A DNA stretch of 64,000 nucleotides from Laccaria trichodermophora (Eukaryota > Basidiomycota > Agaricomycetes > Agaricales > Hydnangiaceae): NCBI GenBank assembly GCA_018417955.1, contig JACTVC010000013.1:766633-830632 (forward strand), read 5' to 3'. Below, piece by piece: positions 1 to 10,946 of the stretch (positions are counted from its first letter, which is position 1; every line of letters begins with the position of its first letter). A program made the position numbers and the translations under genes. The notes under the pieces are model-generated. The model made no database searches. It saw only the letters and a program-made list of their open reading frames with translations, and was not told where the DNA came from.

Positions 1-40
1 CACCACCACCACCACCGTTCAAACGAAACACGTTCAAGAC

Positions 41-1161
41 ATGGCTACACCGCTGCTGCCCATTGGGCAAGGGATATACATCAGCGAAGCCCATGCGAAT
101 ACCCCAGGATTCAACGGAGCGTCACAGCCAACGTAAGGTGCCACGCCAGAGTCATCATGCCTCGACTTCACTAGAATCTCACAGGGTGGTTTTAATCTTC
201 GGATGGAGTTTGTAAATATCTCTCTAACATTCTAGTTGCTCTGACAAGGTTTATCAGTGGGCGCCAAGTTGCCACATCTCCTGAAATACACACAAGTTTA
301 CGATTCCATATACCCCAATGCAACGAAAGTGCTTATACGGTCAGAGCCGGGATTCTTTTGGAGTTTTCAAAGTGGACGGGTGTGTATACCATTCATTGTT
401 GTGCATGTTTTCTCATTGACAATTCGATTTCAGAAAGCATACCTGAAACCCGCTGTCGAGTTTTTGGAAGCGCTGGGATGTATACCTCCTCTTGGAAACG
501 CGATAATGGTGGCACAAAACGCATCAATAGAGCAGAATATACCCACCAGTCAACCGCGTATACTCGTGCATGCTTTCTCCAACGGTATGACCCCTAACAC
601 TTCATTGATCATTGATTAACATAACTACTAGGTGGAGCTGCCCAACTATCGACACTGAGTGACATTTTGGCTGACCGTTCAACCCCATACGCATCCCCAC
701 CACCAACCGCGGTCATCCTCGACTCGTGCCCTGGCAGGAGCGGGATCGAAGTCACCCGGCGCGCTTTTGCAACCTCCGTGCGCAACCCCATCCTACGGTG
801 GCTACTAGCCAACATCTACGCCGTTCTGGCGCACTGGATCTTCGGGAAGGAAGCAACAATTCTCAAGATGAGAACGACGCTGAACAAGTACCTGCTACTT
901 CCGTGGTTTGGCAAGCATACCCCCAGGTTGTATCTGTACTCGCAGGCGGATGAGATGGTCCCGTGGACGGAGGTGGAGGAACATGCGGAGGGGGCGAGGA
1001 AAGCGGGGTTAGATGTGAGGATGGAGAGATTCGAGGGGTCACCGCATGTCGCGCATGCCAGGTCTGATCCGGAGCGATACTGGGGCGCGGTGAAGAAGGT
1101 TTGGCGGGATGCGACAGCATCTTCTACGGAAGGTCTTGAGCAAGAACGGCGACTCCTTTAA
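41..1161 (+). CDS. TMEM53/DUF829-like alpha/beta hydrolase, tandem copy 1
   Basis: Five exons by splice motif and frame: 41-132, 185-207, 258-379, 434-584, 632-1161, giving 305 aa. The joined protein has the family's hallmarks: strand VVLIFGWMGAK near residue 35, HAFSNGG around residue 128 (Ser128 as likely nucleophile), YSQADEMVPW (acid) and GSPHVAH (His). The family (TMEM53, also called NET4; fungal PaxU/DUF829) is an alpha/beta-hydrolase fold, often at the nuclear envelope or ER; the substrate is unknown. A hydrophobic stretch near residues 185-200 could associate with membrane. Exon lengths of the first four exons (92, 23, 122, 151) are identical in the two other copies. It converges on a decayed LYHGT gene. 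A (CAC)5 microsatellite lies just upstream at 1-16. Confidence 0.85.
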
Positions 1162-1297
1162 GTGACCATTTTACTTTATCAAGTCGGTGTTCGCCCGCTC
1201 TTCATCCCAACGCATCTTCTCCACCCGTACTTCTTCATGGACTTGCACTTTGGCGTACAGAATCTTAACTCATTTTTCTATTAACTCCTTTACAGGA

Positions 1298-2110
1298 CTA
1301 GTTGTCTCCAACACCACCGTCAGACTCCGAAAGGTTCAATGCGGCTGACACATTTTGGTGTTGGTCGGACGGGAAAGCTCTCTTCGCCAATCTCACGCCA
1401 GCCGCATCAACATCAGGCCCAGGAATAGGGCCAATCCGGTCCATCAAGGAAAGGCCACGTCGAAAGACAACACATCTCCTCGCATTCACTCTGCTCCTTA
1501 GATGGCCTTGAACTTGGTTTAAATGTTTGGTCCGAGTCGCGCCTGCGGTGTTCAAGAGGTAATGGAGAATCTACTATCGGTCTACGACAACATGAATCAA
1601 CCAATCAACACTTTCCAGTTCAATGCTTTAGTAGAAAACAATCACTCCAATCGGCTTCTTGAGGGACCAAGGCGGCTTACTTGCATGCCAGAAGTGGTGC
1701 AGGTGTGGGCTTTTAACATTTTCAAGTCGCTCTGGACTTTGCAATGACGTTTGCAAGACGTTTGAGTCCGCGAGTTCGCCTTTGTGAAAGTACAAAACAA
1801 CAAAGCGAGAGTTTTTGTGCTACAGCAAATTATCAAATAACAATCATCCCCATTTTCTTGTGAGAGTTTGAGAGCAATATACCGTTTCGATAGCGTGTGT
1901 TGGTCCAACGTTGCAACAACGAACCAACAGAGTCGAACACGAGGTGACTAGTTGAGTTTACACTCAGAGAAATGTTGAAATCCCATCACCCGAAGTCGTA
2001 GACTTTAGAGTAGGTGAAGAAAGTGTTGTCGTGGGCATCTGGAACAGTACTTGGGCGATCCTGGTGAATGACAGAACCATTGACTTGCTCCAGCGGACGG
2101 GTCTCATAGT
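1298..2110 (-). pseudogene. LYHGT-family relic (module 1 copy)
   Basis: Homologous by eye to the reverse-strand genes at 3983-5876 and 7590-9480, but with large deletions. Positions about 1870-2110 match the N-terminal secretory exon and its first donor site. The whole middle exon carrying the LYHGT motif is missing. Positions 1500-1625 match part of the C-terminal half, and 1300-1510 match its last 60-70 codons, joined across a deletion inside the C-terminal exon. The segments are in different frames with stops, so no product is expected. It lies 3' to 3' with hydrolase copy 1, where the intact partner sits in modules 2 and 3. Confidence 0.75.
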
Positions 2111-2453
2111 TATGCTCTAGGCGGTGGGCGACGTCGTAATGATTGAGAAGCATCCTGACATGTGTGGCATGCCTCGAGGAGTCCTAGTCAGGACGCCAAT
2201 GGAGAGACTGATAGACAGATATTTTCCTAAGTGGCTAGACTGGTAACAATTCCGTATCGAGGCTTCCTCATAGAGGGAACGGTCGGCCTACTGATTGGAT
2301 AATGAGTGGTTTGAATGGTGAAGAGCCTAGAGGCTTGGGAGACAAACTCGTGGCTGTGCGAGTCATTTGTTCGGCAACCTCTTGGACCGGTGCTTGACCA
2401 ACAGCTTCATAATTCCACCCAAATTCCACCACGGTTCGGGCGACGTTCAAGAT
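2110..2453. promoter_or_regulatory. Shared upstream region between module 1 and module 2
   Basis: No gene is seen here. The segment is clearly similar to the 5877-6215 spacer: both carry a stretch ending in GTGTGGCATGCCTCGAGGA and a later run around CTCTTGGACCGGTGCTT. It lies between the start of the relic LYHGT gene and hydrolase copy 2, so it is the likely divergent promoter of the module. No specific operator motif can be assigned. Confidence 0.4.
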
Positions 2454-3638
2454 ATGGCTACCCCGCTGGCGCCCATTGGGAAAGGGATATACATCAGCGA
2501 ACCACATGCGAATAGCTCAGGATCCGACGGAGCGTCACAGCCAACGTGAGGTGCCACGGCAGAGTCATCATGCCTCGACTTCGCTCATTGGACTGGAATC
2601 GCTCACAGGGTAGTTTTAACCTTTGGATGGAGTTCGTAGATGTCTCTTTAGCATCCTAGTTGCTCTGTGCTGAAGACAAGATTTGCCAGTGGGTGGCAAG
2701 TTGCCACATCTCCTGAAATACACACAAGTATACGATACCATATACCCAAACGCAACGAAAGTGCTCATACGATCAGAGCCGGGATTATTTTGGAGTTTTC
2801 AGAGTACACGGGTGTGTATACTGTTCATTTTTGTGCGCTGGCATACCTTTTAATTGAGATTTCAGAAAGCATACCTTAAACCCGCTGTCGAATATTTGGA
2901 AGCGTTAGGATGTATACCCCCTCTTAGAAACGCAACCAGGGAGGCACAAAAAGCACCACTAGAGCAGAGGATACCCACCACTCAACCGCGTATCCTGGTG
3001 CATGCTTTCTCGAACGGTATGGCCCCTAACACTTCACCTAGCGTTGACTAACATAACTGCCAGGCGGAGCCGCCCAATTATCGACACTGAGTGACATTTT
3101 AGCTGACCGTTCAACCCCACACGCATCCGTACCTCCACCAAGCGCGGTCATCCTCGACTCGTGCCCTAGCAAGGACGGGCTCGAAATCACCCGGCGCACC
3201 TTTGCCATCGCCGCGCGCAACCCCACCTTGCGGCGGCTAGCCAGGGCCTTCATTACCCTCTTTTACATCTACCCCGTTCTGGCGTACCAGATTTTTGGGA
3301 AGAAAACGATATTCGAGAAGATGAGAACGACGTTGAACAAACACCTGCTGCTTCCGTGGTTTAGTAAGCGCACCCCGAGGTTGTATCTGTACTCACAGGC
3401 GGATGAGGTGGTCTCGTGGACGGAGGTGGAGGCACATGCGGAGGAGGCGAGGAAAGCGGGGTTGGATGTGAGTATGGAGAGTTTCGAGGGGTCGCCGCAT
3501 GTTGCACATGCCAGATCTGATCCGGAGCGATACTGGGGCGCGGTGAAGAAGGTCTGGGAGGATGCTACATCACCTCCTGCGAAAGTACCTGATCAAGAAA
3601 GAACCCTCTGCGTTGGGAATCTCCGCTCATTTCTTTGA
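2454..3638 (+). CDS. TMEM53/DUF829-like alpha/beta hydrolase, tandem copy 2
   Basis: Exons 2454-2545, 2609-2631, 2690-2811, 2866-3016 and 3064-3638 give 320 aa. Exons 1-4 have exactly the lengths seen in copies 1 and 3. The same motifs are kept: HAFSNGG, SQADEVVSW, SPHVAH. The C-terminus differs. Copies 1 and 3 stop just after a GLEQER motif, while here translation runs on for about 11 extra residues (CVGNLRSFL). Those codons match the non-coding flank downstream of copy 3 (about 7522-7560), so a deletion of roughly 130 bp removed the stop and fused flank to gene. Probably still functional, because the catalytic core is untouched. It converges on a LYHGT fragment and then the intact LYHGT-B gene. 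Confidence 0.85.
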
Positions 3639-3639
3639 C

Positions 3640-3982
3640 AACCCAAGCTGGATAGTCGTCTTTCTCTAACAACCCAAGATGGATAGTCGTCTCCAACTTC
3701 TCAGTCAAAACACCACTTCCTGCATAGTCACTTTGTTTGAGAACCTCGCGAAGTCTCGCTTGAAAAGTCTTCAAAGTCAACAGCGTTGGGCCCTTGTAAG
3801 TAAATGATACCGCTCTCCTGGCCAAATCTGGTAAATACAAAACTAGGAAAAAGGTTGGTATCATAGAACAAGTTAATTTGCGTTTTTAGAAGTTTTGTAC
3901 TAGTACTCGCATACTTACCAAAAGGTGTAGAAAGGTTGAGCAGTACAATCATGCATACATCGGCTTCAATGAAGCATCCCAT
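3640..3982 (-). pseudogene. LYHGT-family internal fragment
   Basis: The reverse strand of about 3685-3890 is similar to 8295-8455, inside the C-terminal exon of LYHGT-C: residues around SFYDTNLFPS, RFGQE and FQARLREVL are recognisable. The reading frame is broken and the rest of the gene is absent. It sits between hydrolase copy 2 and the stop codon of LYHGT-B, so module 2 holds an extra partial copy left by unequal exchange. A short repeat of AACCCAAG/GATAGTCGTC at 3640-3690 marks one junction. Confidence 0.65.
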
Positions 3983-5876
3983 TCAAATTCCAGTAAAAGG
4001 CTCGACTCGGCGGATACATTTCGGTTGAGGCCGCCCCTCTTCCCTATCTTTGATGCCCAGCAGGCGAACATCCATCCGAAGCTGACCAACATCAAAACCA
4101 GAAGATGGGTCGTGTGGCCAGTATGGCCCGTGAAGGAAAGGCCACGTCGGGAGGTAGCATACCTCTTCGTGCCCACAACCTAGATTACATTTTAACCACG
4201 CGCTCCAATCCAGCCACGCCATTAGGTCCTGTGTGCGTTTCTGCCACTGATCCATGACGCCTGTGATAGTTGTGGACCTTAACTCGAGTCTTGACGTTGA
4301 AGACGACAGAGATATCGATGCAGGTGGAATGATGTCAAGGCCGAGCTCAACCCCCTCCGCCCACATTCCTACCACAACACGACAGATCTCCTTTGACACC
4401 TCTTGTATAGAACGTAAGATCAATGATTCGGATCTCGTCAGTTTTGCCAATATACTTGAGGTGGATGAGATATAGCGGGTATGTGTGGTAGCACAATGCT
4501 CATACACGGGCAACGCCCATGAGTAGTCGGTAGATTCCGGGATGGGTGCAGATGTATGGAGGAGATAAGGTACCAGCATGGCCCTTAGTTGGCGTTGAAT
4601 TTTTTTCGCGTGTTCGGCTGTACTTCTGGTGTTCAAGAGGTACTGGAGGATCTCCAAGCGTTCCGCATACCGATCTACAACAACGTGAATCAAAGTTCGC
4701 CAATCGACGCCGCTTCCGAATTCATCTTGTCCGAGAACCTCTCGAATTTTTGTCTGGAAACTTTTCGAATCAAGGGCATCAAGCCCTTGCAGATGATGCT
4801 CCCACCGCTCCTGGCCGAACCTCACATCCGTAAGGCTGGGAAAGAAGTCTGTATCATAGAATGAAACCAAGCGGGTGAGGTCAAGGTTGACGCGCGTCTC
4901 TCCGGGGAAAGCATTATGCCACATCCCAGCTTCAATGACTCGGTATTGAAGGGTGTAGAGATTATCATCACTGGGAGGAAGCTCTGGCCCGGGTGGATTC
5001 GAAGAAGCAATATGAAGCCACTTGTCCTTGTCTGGTTGGATGTTGAGGAAGGAGACGATTTCAACGCCCCGTGTGAAATCGCAAAGCATAATTTCACTGA
5101 AGGGGCCCTTTCGGTCAGCGGGAGTTGACTCAGGTCGCTGGCGCAACTCACAAATCCATCTCCATTCTACAGATCCGAGTCAGCAACAACAGCAAAACAC
5201 ACGAAAAAGGCGAGCTGACCTCATGAACCCGTCCAACCCAAATTCCCGGCCCCAATCACACAATTCGTTGATTCTCTTTCTCTCGTCCAAAGTTCGATCC
5301 GGCCTCACTTCTCCCCAAACTAGGATATCTTGACTGTCCAGGGGGCCGCTCTGCATCTTAGCGGCGCTGCTTCCATCAAAATATAGCACTTTGAGAGGGC
5401 GTGTCGCAACCAGTGTCAAGTGCCAGTAACCGGAGGCTGAGCTATTTGTGGGGTCACTTCGGCAGAAAAGGAAAGAGAGCTCGGGATCTAAGGCAGTCCA
5501 TTCAGGTTCTGTAGGTACTTTTTGCTTGTAAGTGCCATGGTAAAGGAGTGTGCCAATAGGCACCGTTCCTGGAACAACATTGTGCCCTAGAGAATGTGAA
5601 AAACGAAATGTCAACCATCGCTCATGTGTAAGAGTTTGAGGGCACTATACCGTTTCGATATCGGGTGTTGGTCCAATGTTGCAATAACGAACCAACGGAG
5701 TCGAATACGAGGTGACTAGTTGAGTTTAAACTCGGAGAAATGTTGAAATCCCATTCACCCAAAGTCGTAGACTTGTGGATAGGTGAAGAAAGTGCTGTCG
5801 TGGATATCTGTAACAGCACTTGGGCAATCCTGGTGAATGACAGGACCATTAACTTGCTCCAGCGGGGGTATCTCAT
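3983..5876 (-). CDS. LYHGT-family secreted protein of unknown function, copy B
   Basis: Exons (reverse) 5876-5651, 5586-5220, 5166-5152 and 5096-3983 join in frame to 573 aa. The N-terminus has a hydrophobic stretch suggesting a signal peptide, with NST glycosylation sites nearby. A conserved block follows: STSHLVFDSVGSLLQHW, NTRYRNG, VPIGTLLYHGT, a WTALDPE motif, then VLYFDGSSAAKM and DSQDIL. The C-terminal half has SFYDTDFFPS, VVDRYAERLEIL, a YEHCATTHTRYI motif, SIQEVSKEICR and a Cys-containing end with CYLPTWPF and KCIRRVEPF. I do not recognise the family. It is convergent with hydrolase copy 2. A 15-nt exon (5166-5152) is conserved in all intact copies. An internal Met near 5850 is an alternative start. 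Confidence 0.8.
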
Positions 5877-6215
5877 CGTTATGCTCTAGGTGCTCGAGTA
5901 GGCGACGTAAATGATTGAGAAGCATCATCCTGACACGTGTGGCATGCCTCGAGGACGCCAATGAAGAAATCGATGGTCAAAGATGTTCCTAAGTGGACAG
6001 ACTCGTGACCATTCCGTATCGCTTGCTCGTAGAGGGAATGGTCGCCGGTCTACTAATTCCATGGGTTGGAATAGGTTGGAATAGGTAAGTATTAGGGACT
6101 GCGCGAGATTCGTGGCTGTGCTCATTTTTTCGGCAACCTCTTGGACCGGTGCTTTGCCGTGCTTGACCAATTGAACTTCATAAAATTCCACCACCGTTCG
6201 GACGTCGTTCAAGAT
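5877..6215. promoter_or_regulatory. Divergent promoter region, module 2 / module 3
   Basis: This 339-bp spacer lies between the start codons of LYHGT-B (reverse) and hydrolase copy 3 (forward). It is similar to the module 1/2 spacer, so the module appears to be copied with its shared promoter. A small direct repeat (GGTTGGAATA twice) lies near 6063-6084. No TATA box can be assigned with confidence. Confidence 0.4.
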
Positions 6216-7374
6216 ATGACTACACCGCTGGTGTCCATTGGGAAAGGGATATACATTAGCGAACCGCATGCGAATGCTTCAGGATTTGACGAAGCGTCAC
6301 AGCCAACGTAAGGTGCCACGCCATGCCTCGACTTCGCTCATTGGACTGGAATCACTCACAGGGTGGTTTTAATCTTCGGATGGAGTTCGTAGATGTCTCT
6401 CTAGTATCCAAGTTGCTCTCTGCTAAAAACAAGTCTCGTCAGTGGGCGCGAAGTTGCCACATCTCGTGAAATACACACAAGTTTACGATACCATATACCC
6501 AAACGCAACGAAAGTGCTCATAAGATCCGAGCCGGGATTCTTTTGGAGTTTGCAGAGTACACGGGTATGTATACCGTTCATTGTTGTTGCGCCGGAATGC
6601 TTTTTCATTGACATGTCAATTTTTCTAGAAAGCATACCTCAAACCCGCTGTTGAATTTTTGGAAGCGCTCGGATGTATACCCCCTCTTAGAAACGCGGCC
6701 AAGGATGCACGAAAAGCACCGATAGAGCAGAAGATACCCACCACTCAACCGCGTATTCTGGTGCATGCTTTCTCCAACGGTATGGCTCCTAACATTTTAC
6801 CGACCGTTGACTAACATAACTACTAGGCGGAGCCGCCCAACTATCTACACTGAGTGACATCTTGGCTGACCGCATAACTCCACACGCATCCGCACCTCCA
6901 CCAAGTGCGGTCATCCTCGACTCGTGCCCTGGGAGCGGGGGGCTCAAAGCCAGCCAGCGCGCCTTTGCCAGCGCCGTGCATAATCCCATCCTGCGGATGC
7001 TAGCCAAAGCCTTCATTACCCTCTTCTACTTCTACGCCGTTTTGGCGCACCGGCTTTTTGGGAAGAAAACAACAATACTGAAGATGCGAACGACGCTAAA
7101 TAGATACCTCCTACTCCCGTGGTTTAGTAAGCATACCCCGAGGTTGTATCTGTACTCACAAGCAGATGAGATGGTTCCGTGGATGGACGTTGAAGCACAT
7201 GCGGAGGAGGCGAGGAAAGCGGGCTTAGATGTGAGGATGGAGAGATTTGAGGGGTCGCCGCATGTTGCACATGCCAGGTCTGATCCGGAGCGATACTGGG
7301 GCGCAGTGAAGAAGGTTTGGGAGGATGCGACATCTTCTCTTGCGGATGGTCTTGAGCAAGAAAGACCACTTTGA
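6216..7374 (+). CDS. TMEM53/DUF829-like alpha/beta hydrolase, tandem copy 3
   Basis: Exons 6216-6307, 6362-6384, 6443-6564, 6629-6779 and 6827-7374 give 311 aa. Likely catalytic residues are Ser128 (HAFSNGG), Asp243 (SQADEMVPW) and His275 (SPHVAH). The block FITLFYFYAVL near residue 195 is hydrophobic. Closest to copies 1 and 2 in both protein and introns. The stop lies 215 bp from the stop of the converging LYHGT-C gene. This is the least disturbed module and serves as the reference for the array. Confidence 0.87.
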
Positions 7375-7589
7375 GGTAGAATCTATGGGATATTCTAGGA
7401 ACTTACTTGACCAATTTATTGGAGGATACTACAATGAAGTTTTCTATTTAGATCTTTGCCTACGTTCTAAGCCCGTGCTTGTCCGCCTGTAATACTCCTG
7501 GAGTTCTTCTTGAACTTGCACCTCTGCGTTGGGAATCTCGGCTCACTTCTCTATCAACCCAAAATGACCAGTCGTCTCCAACATCTCAG

Positions 7590-9480
7590 TCACTGGAATC
7601 CGAAAGGTTCAACGCGGCGGATACACTTTGGTGTCGGCCGACCGTGTAATCCTCCTTCGCCACCCTCACCGCCCAGCTGTATCCTCGCCTCATCAGTGTC
7701 AGGCCCAGGAAGAGGGGGCCAATCCGGTCCATCAAGGAAAGGCCACGTCGGAAGATAACATATCTCCTCGTACCCACATTCTGGCCTACACCTCACCCAC
7801 ACGCTCCAATCCAGCCATGTCATCAATCCTTCTGTGCTCTCCTTCCATTGACGAATGGTAGCTGCTGTCCCGGGATCCAGTTTCGCGGATGAAGATGAGG
7901 GTGATGCTGTAATGGTATCAAAGCCAAGCTCGACGCCTCCAGCCCACATTCCCACCACGACACGGCAAATCTCCTTGGATACCTCTTGTATGGAACGGAG
8001 GATCAAAAATTCGGATTTGGTCAGCCTCGCGGATAGACTGGGCGATGATGAGATGTAGCGAGTGTGTGTGGTAGCGCAGTGCTCGTACACTGGTACCGCC
8101 CATGAGTAATTAGTCGAACCCGGGCTGGGCGTGGATGTGTAAAGAATGTGCTGTACGACCATGCTCCTGAGATGGCCTTGAACTCGCTTTACGTGTTCGG
8201 CTGTGCTTGTGGTACCCAAGAGGTAATGCAGAATTTCCAATCGTTCAGCGTATCGGTCTACGACAACATGAATCGAGGTCGACCAATCAACACCACTTCC
8301 TGCATGGTCACTTTGTGCTAGAACCTCCTGAAGTCTAGCCTGGAAAGTCTTCGAGTCAACAGCACTGAGCCCTTGTAAACGATGCTTCCACCGCTCCTGG
8401 CCAAATCTGGCAAACACAAGACTAGGAAAAAGATTCGTATCATAGAACGAGATCAAGCGGTTGAGGTCGAGTTTGATGCGTGTCTCTCCAGGATATGTGT
8501 TATGCCATCCACCAGCTTCGATAGACCGATATTGCAGAACATAGGTAGCAGAAGGACTTGAGAGATCTGGCCCAGCAGGATGTGCATCTTTGCCTGGGTC
8601 GAGATTGAGGTGGGAGACAATTTCCACGCCGTTCGCAAAATCGCAGAGCATGATCTCACTAGAAGCATCGCTTCATCAGCGGATGGTACACGTCAGATCA
8701 CGGTTGGAGCTCACAAGTCCATTTCCATTCTTTCGTTCAAGTTTCCGAGTCAGCCGCGGGATTACAACAAGAAAAAACCGCAGCAAACCTCATGAATCCA
8801 TCCAACCCAAACTTCCGACCCCATTCACACAGGTCGTTAATCCTCTTCCTCTCATTCCAGGTCTGCTGGGGCTTGACTTGCCCCCAAACTGTGATATCCT
8901 GACTGTCCATGGTACCGCCTTGCATCTTAGCAGCACTGGTTCCGTCAAAATAAAGGACCCTGAGCGGACGGGCGACAACGAGGGTCAAGTGCCAGCAACC
9001 AGAGTTGCCGCTTGCGGATGAGGTCCTGCAAAAGACATACGAGTGGTCTGGGTCTGTGGCAATCCAGTCGGGCTCCGTAGGAACTTCAGGCTGGTCAGTG
9101 CCATGGTAGAGGAGTGTGCCGATAGGTACAGTTCCTGGTACGGCTGTGTGTCCTTGAAGATGTTTTTTAGATGTCAGTTGTCGCATATATGAGTTCGAGC
9201 GCAACATACCATTTCGATAGCGGGTGTTGGTCCAATGCTGCGCTAGCGAACCAACGGTGTCAAATACAAGGTGGCTGGTTGAATTTAGACTAGGGGTCGC
9301 TTCAAAATCCCATATCTCCAACATCGTAGATTTATTATTGAGCGGGGAAGTGGGCGCCTGGATGGGTATTTGGACACTGCTGCTCAGAGTAGCACATGAC
9401 AGAATCACGAAATGACTCCAGCAGATAAGACCCATGAAATGCTTTTGTCCCCCAAATGGGTGGGTGGTTTTGGAAGACAT
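7590..9480 (-). CDS. LYHGT-family secreted protein of unknown function, copy C
   Basis: Exons (reverse) 9480-9210, 9152-8789, 8729-8715 and 8658-7590 give 572 aa. The first 25-40 residues include FVILSCATLSSS, a likely signal-peptide core; Met at about 9435 (MGLICWSH) is an alternative start. The conserved block reads VPIGTLLYHGT, then DPDHSYVFC, VLYFDGTSAAKM and DSQDI. The C-terminal half has SFYDTNLFPS, VVDRYAERLEIL, YEHCATTHTRYI, CGYEEICYLPTWPF and CIRRVEPF. The first intron has no stop and a length divisible by three, so unspliced mRNA would also be read through. The fold is unknown. The HGT followed about 20 residues later by SY is reminiscent of the His and Tyr of ADP-ribosyltransferase folds, but this is only a guess. 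Confidence 0.82.
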
Positions 9481-10299
9481 AAGAGGTTCAAGTTCTTATC
9501 ATCCTTGTTGATTCATCTCCTCAGAGCGCAAATCGGGATCCCCCATGATAGTTCCCGTGACATGGTAACAGACGCCAATCTTCCATTGTGTCGGATTCTA
9601 TATGACATTATTAGCAGTCTCTCATGCACGAGTATCCAAATCCCACATACCTTCGATGATAGAATCATCTCACAAAAAATTTCAAACCGCTCAAGCCCCA
9701 TGAATTTTTGAGAAGGCCAGCTTCGAAGGCATTGGTTAGCAAATGAAGGCCCGAGAAGACTCAAGACCCACAAACCATCTCTTTAGACGATCAACCTTCT
9801 GGAAAGGACATCATCTTTGCTAAGGTGTACAAAGGGTAGTTCAATGATGGGTACCTGGTAAAGGGACTCTTACCGGAAGGCAACATCTTGGGACACTCGC
9901 AGTCTACTCGCTGCTATTCTTAACTTCTTGGCACTGAACATGATGCATGTCAATTCATTTCAGAATTCCTTAGACAGGAAAATCGGACATACCTGGAGGT
10001 AGACCCTCGGTTTAATTCGAGTGACACTAGCAGCATATGAGATTTTCATTTCTGCTCGAGCCTCGCGCGGCGTTCACCTCAATCGAAGTAATTTCTGATC
10101 TACTTGAGAAAGCACACGGTGGCGAAGGCGCCCAAGGAGCAACGGCATGGAAAGAAAGCGGCTGGGGCTCAGCGAGACCAAAGCGGCACCTGAGGCTGGG
10201 CGAAGAGAATTTGAATAGAACCAAGAGGTGAAGCAGGGTTCCCGAAAAGGAGATCTGATGTAAACGGCTACAGTTGTTCACTCTCCCGTTCTTTCTCAA
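9481..10299. other. Gene-poor flank of the module array
   Basis: No exon chain, RNA gene or repeat is supported here. Short open frames occur on both strands but lack family resemblance or a convincing splice structure. It separates the tandem array from the MITE. Confidence 0.4.
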
Positions 10300-10652
10300 C
10301 TCTTTCCAGGACCCCTGACATATCACTAAAAGGTCGGATCCCAAAATTCCCAAAATTCTGAAGTTCTGTCCGTACCAAATTTCCCAATTTCTGTCCGTTT
10401 TGCCTCCGGCCTAGCCTCAAATTTTGCCAAAAAAGGGCATCAAAACCCTAATTTTTTCGGCCCGACGGCGCCGACAACATTTTGGAAAAAAATCGGTCAT
10501 CGCTGACTTCCTGTCCGCACTTGGACCCGGCCTCCCGTCGTTCAACCCCAAAAATCTGTCTGTTTCTACCCCGGCCTACGGCCGGATTTTTGTGAAACCT
10601 GTCCGTTTTGGGACCCGACCTTTGGGTGATATGTCAGGGGTCCTCTCTTTCC
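10300..10652. mobile_element. hAT-like MITE with 8-bp target site duplication
   Basis: The element spans 10308-10644 (337 bp). Its left end AGGACCCCTGACATATCAC is repeated exactly in inverted form at the right end. The inverted repeats run on to about 42 bp with only three mismatches (through GGTCGG and TCCCAAAA). The 8 bases CTCTTTCC flank it directly on both sides (10300-10307 and 10645-10652). An 8-bp duplication is typical of hAT (and P) elements. No transposase is present, so it is non-autonomous. The interior repeats GTCCG/CCCGGCC-type words, as in subterminal transposase-binding repeats. Confidence 0.88.
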
Positions 10653-10946
10653 TCGACGAAAGGCGGCTGAACGAACCAAATTCCGAAAACGATGCATCCG
10701 TTTAAATCCACCTTTCATCTAACACATGGAAACGGCTTCTTAGAAACGTGATCTTTTCTCAGCTATTGCAGGCGTAGCACGTGGAAAGCTACACCTAGGT
10801 ATCTCCTGGGTATCTCGATCCTTTTCCCAAGATAACCACCCAGTAAGTAGTCCTGATCAGTGTCGCCCCTTCTACTTGATATCAATCAGCTCCACAGGGG
10901 AATAAATAAGCCAGGGCAGTGAAGAAATGGCTCGGTTGACGTTCCC

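Noticed and set aside
1..16. (CAC)n run as a functional repeat
   Set aside because: The same position in copies 2 and 3 has only CCACCACC, so it is a simple microsatellite expansion.
9152..9210. First intron of LYHGT-C as coding sequence
   Set aside because: It is open and divisible by three, but copies B and D have clear introns at the same place and the conserved text resumes exactly after it.
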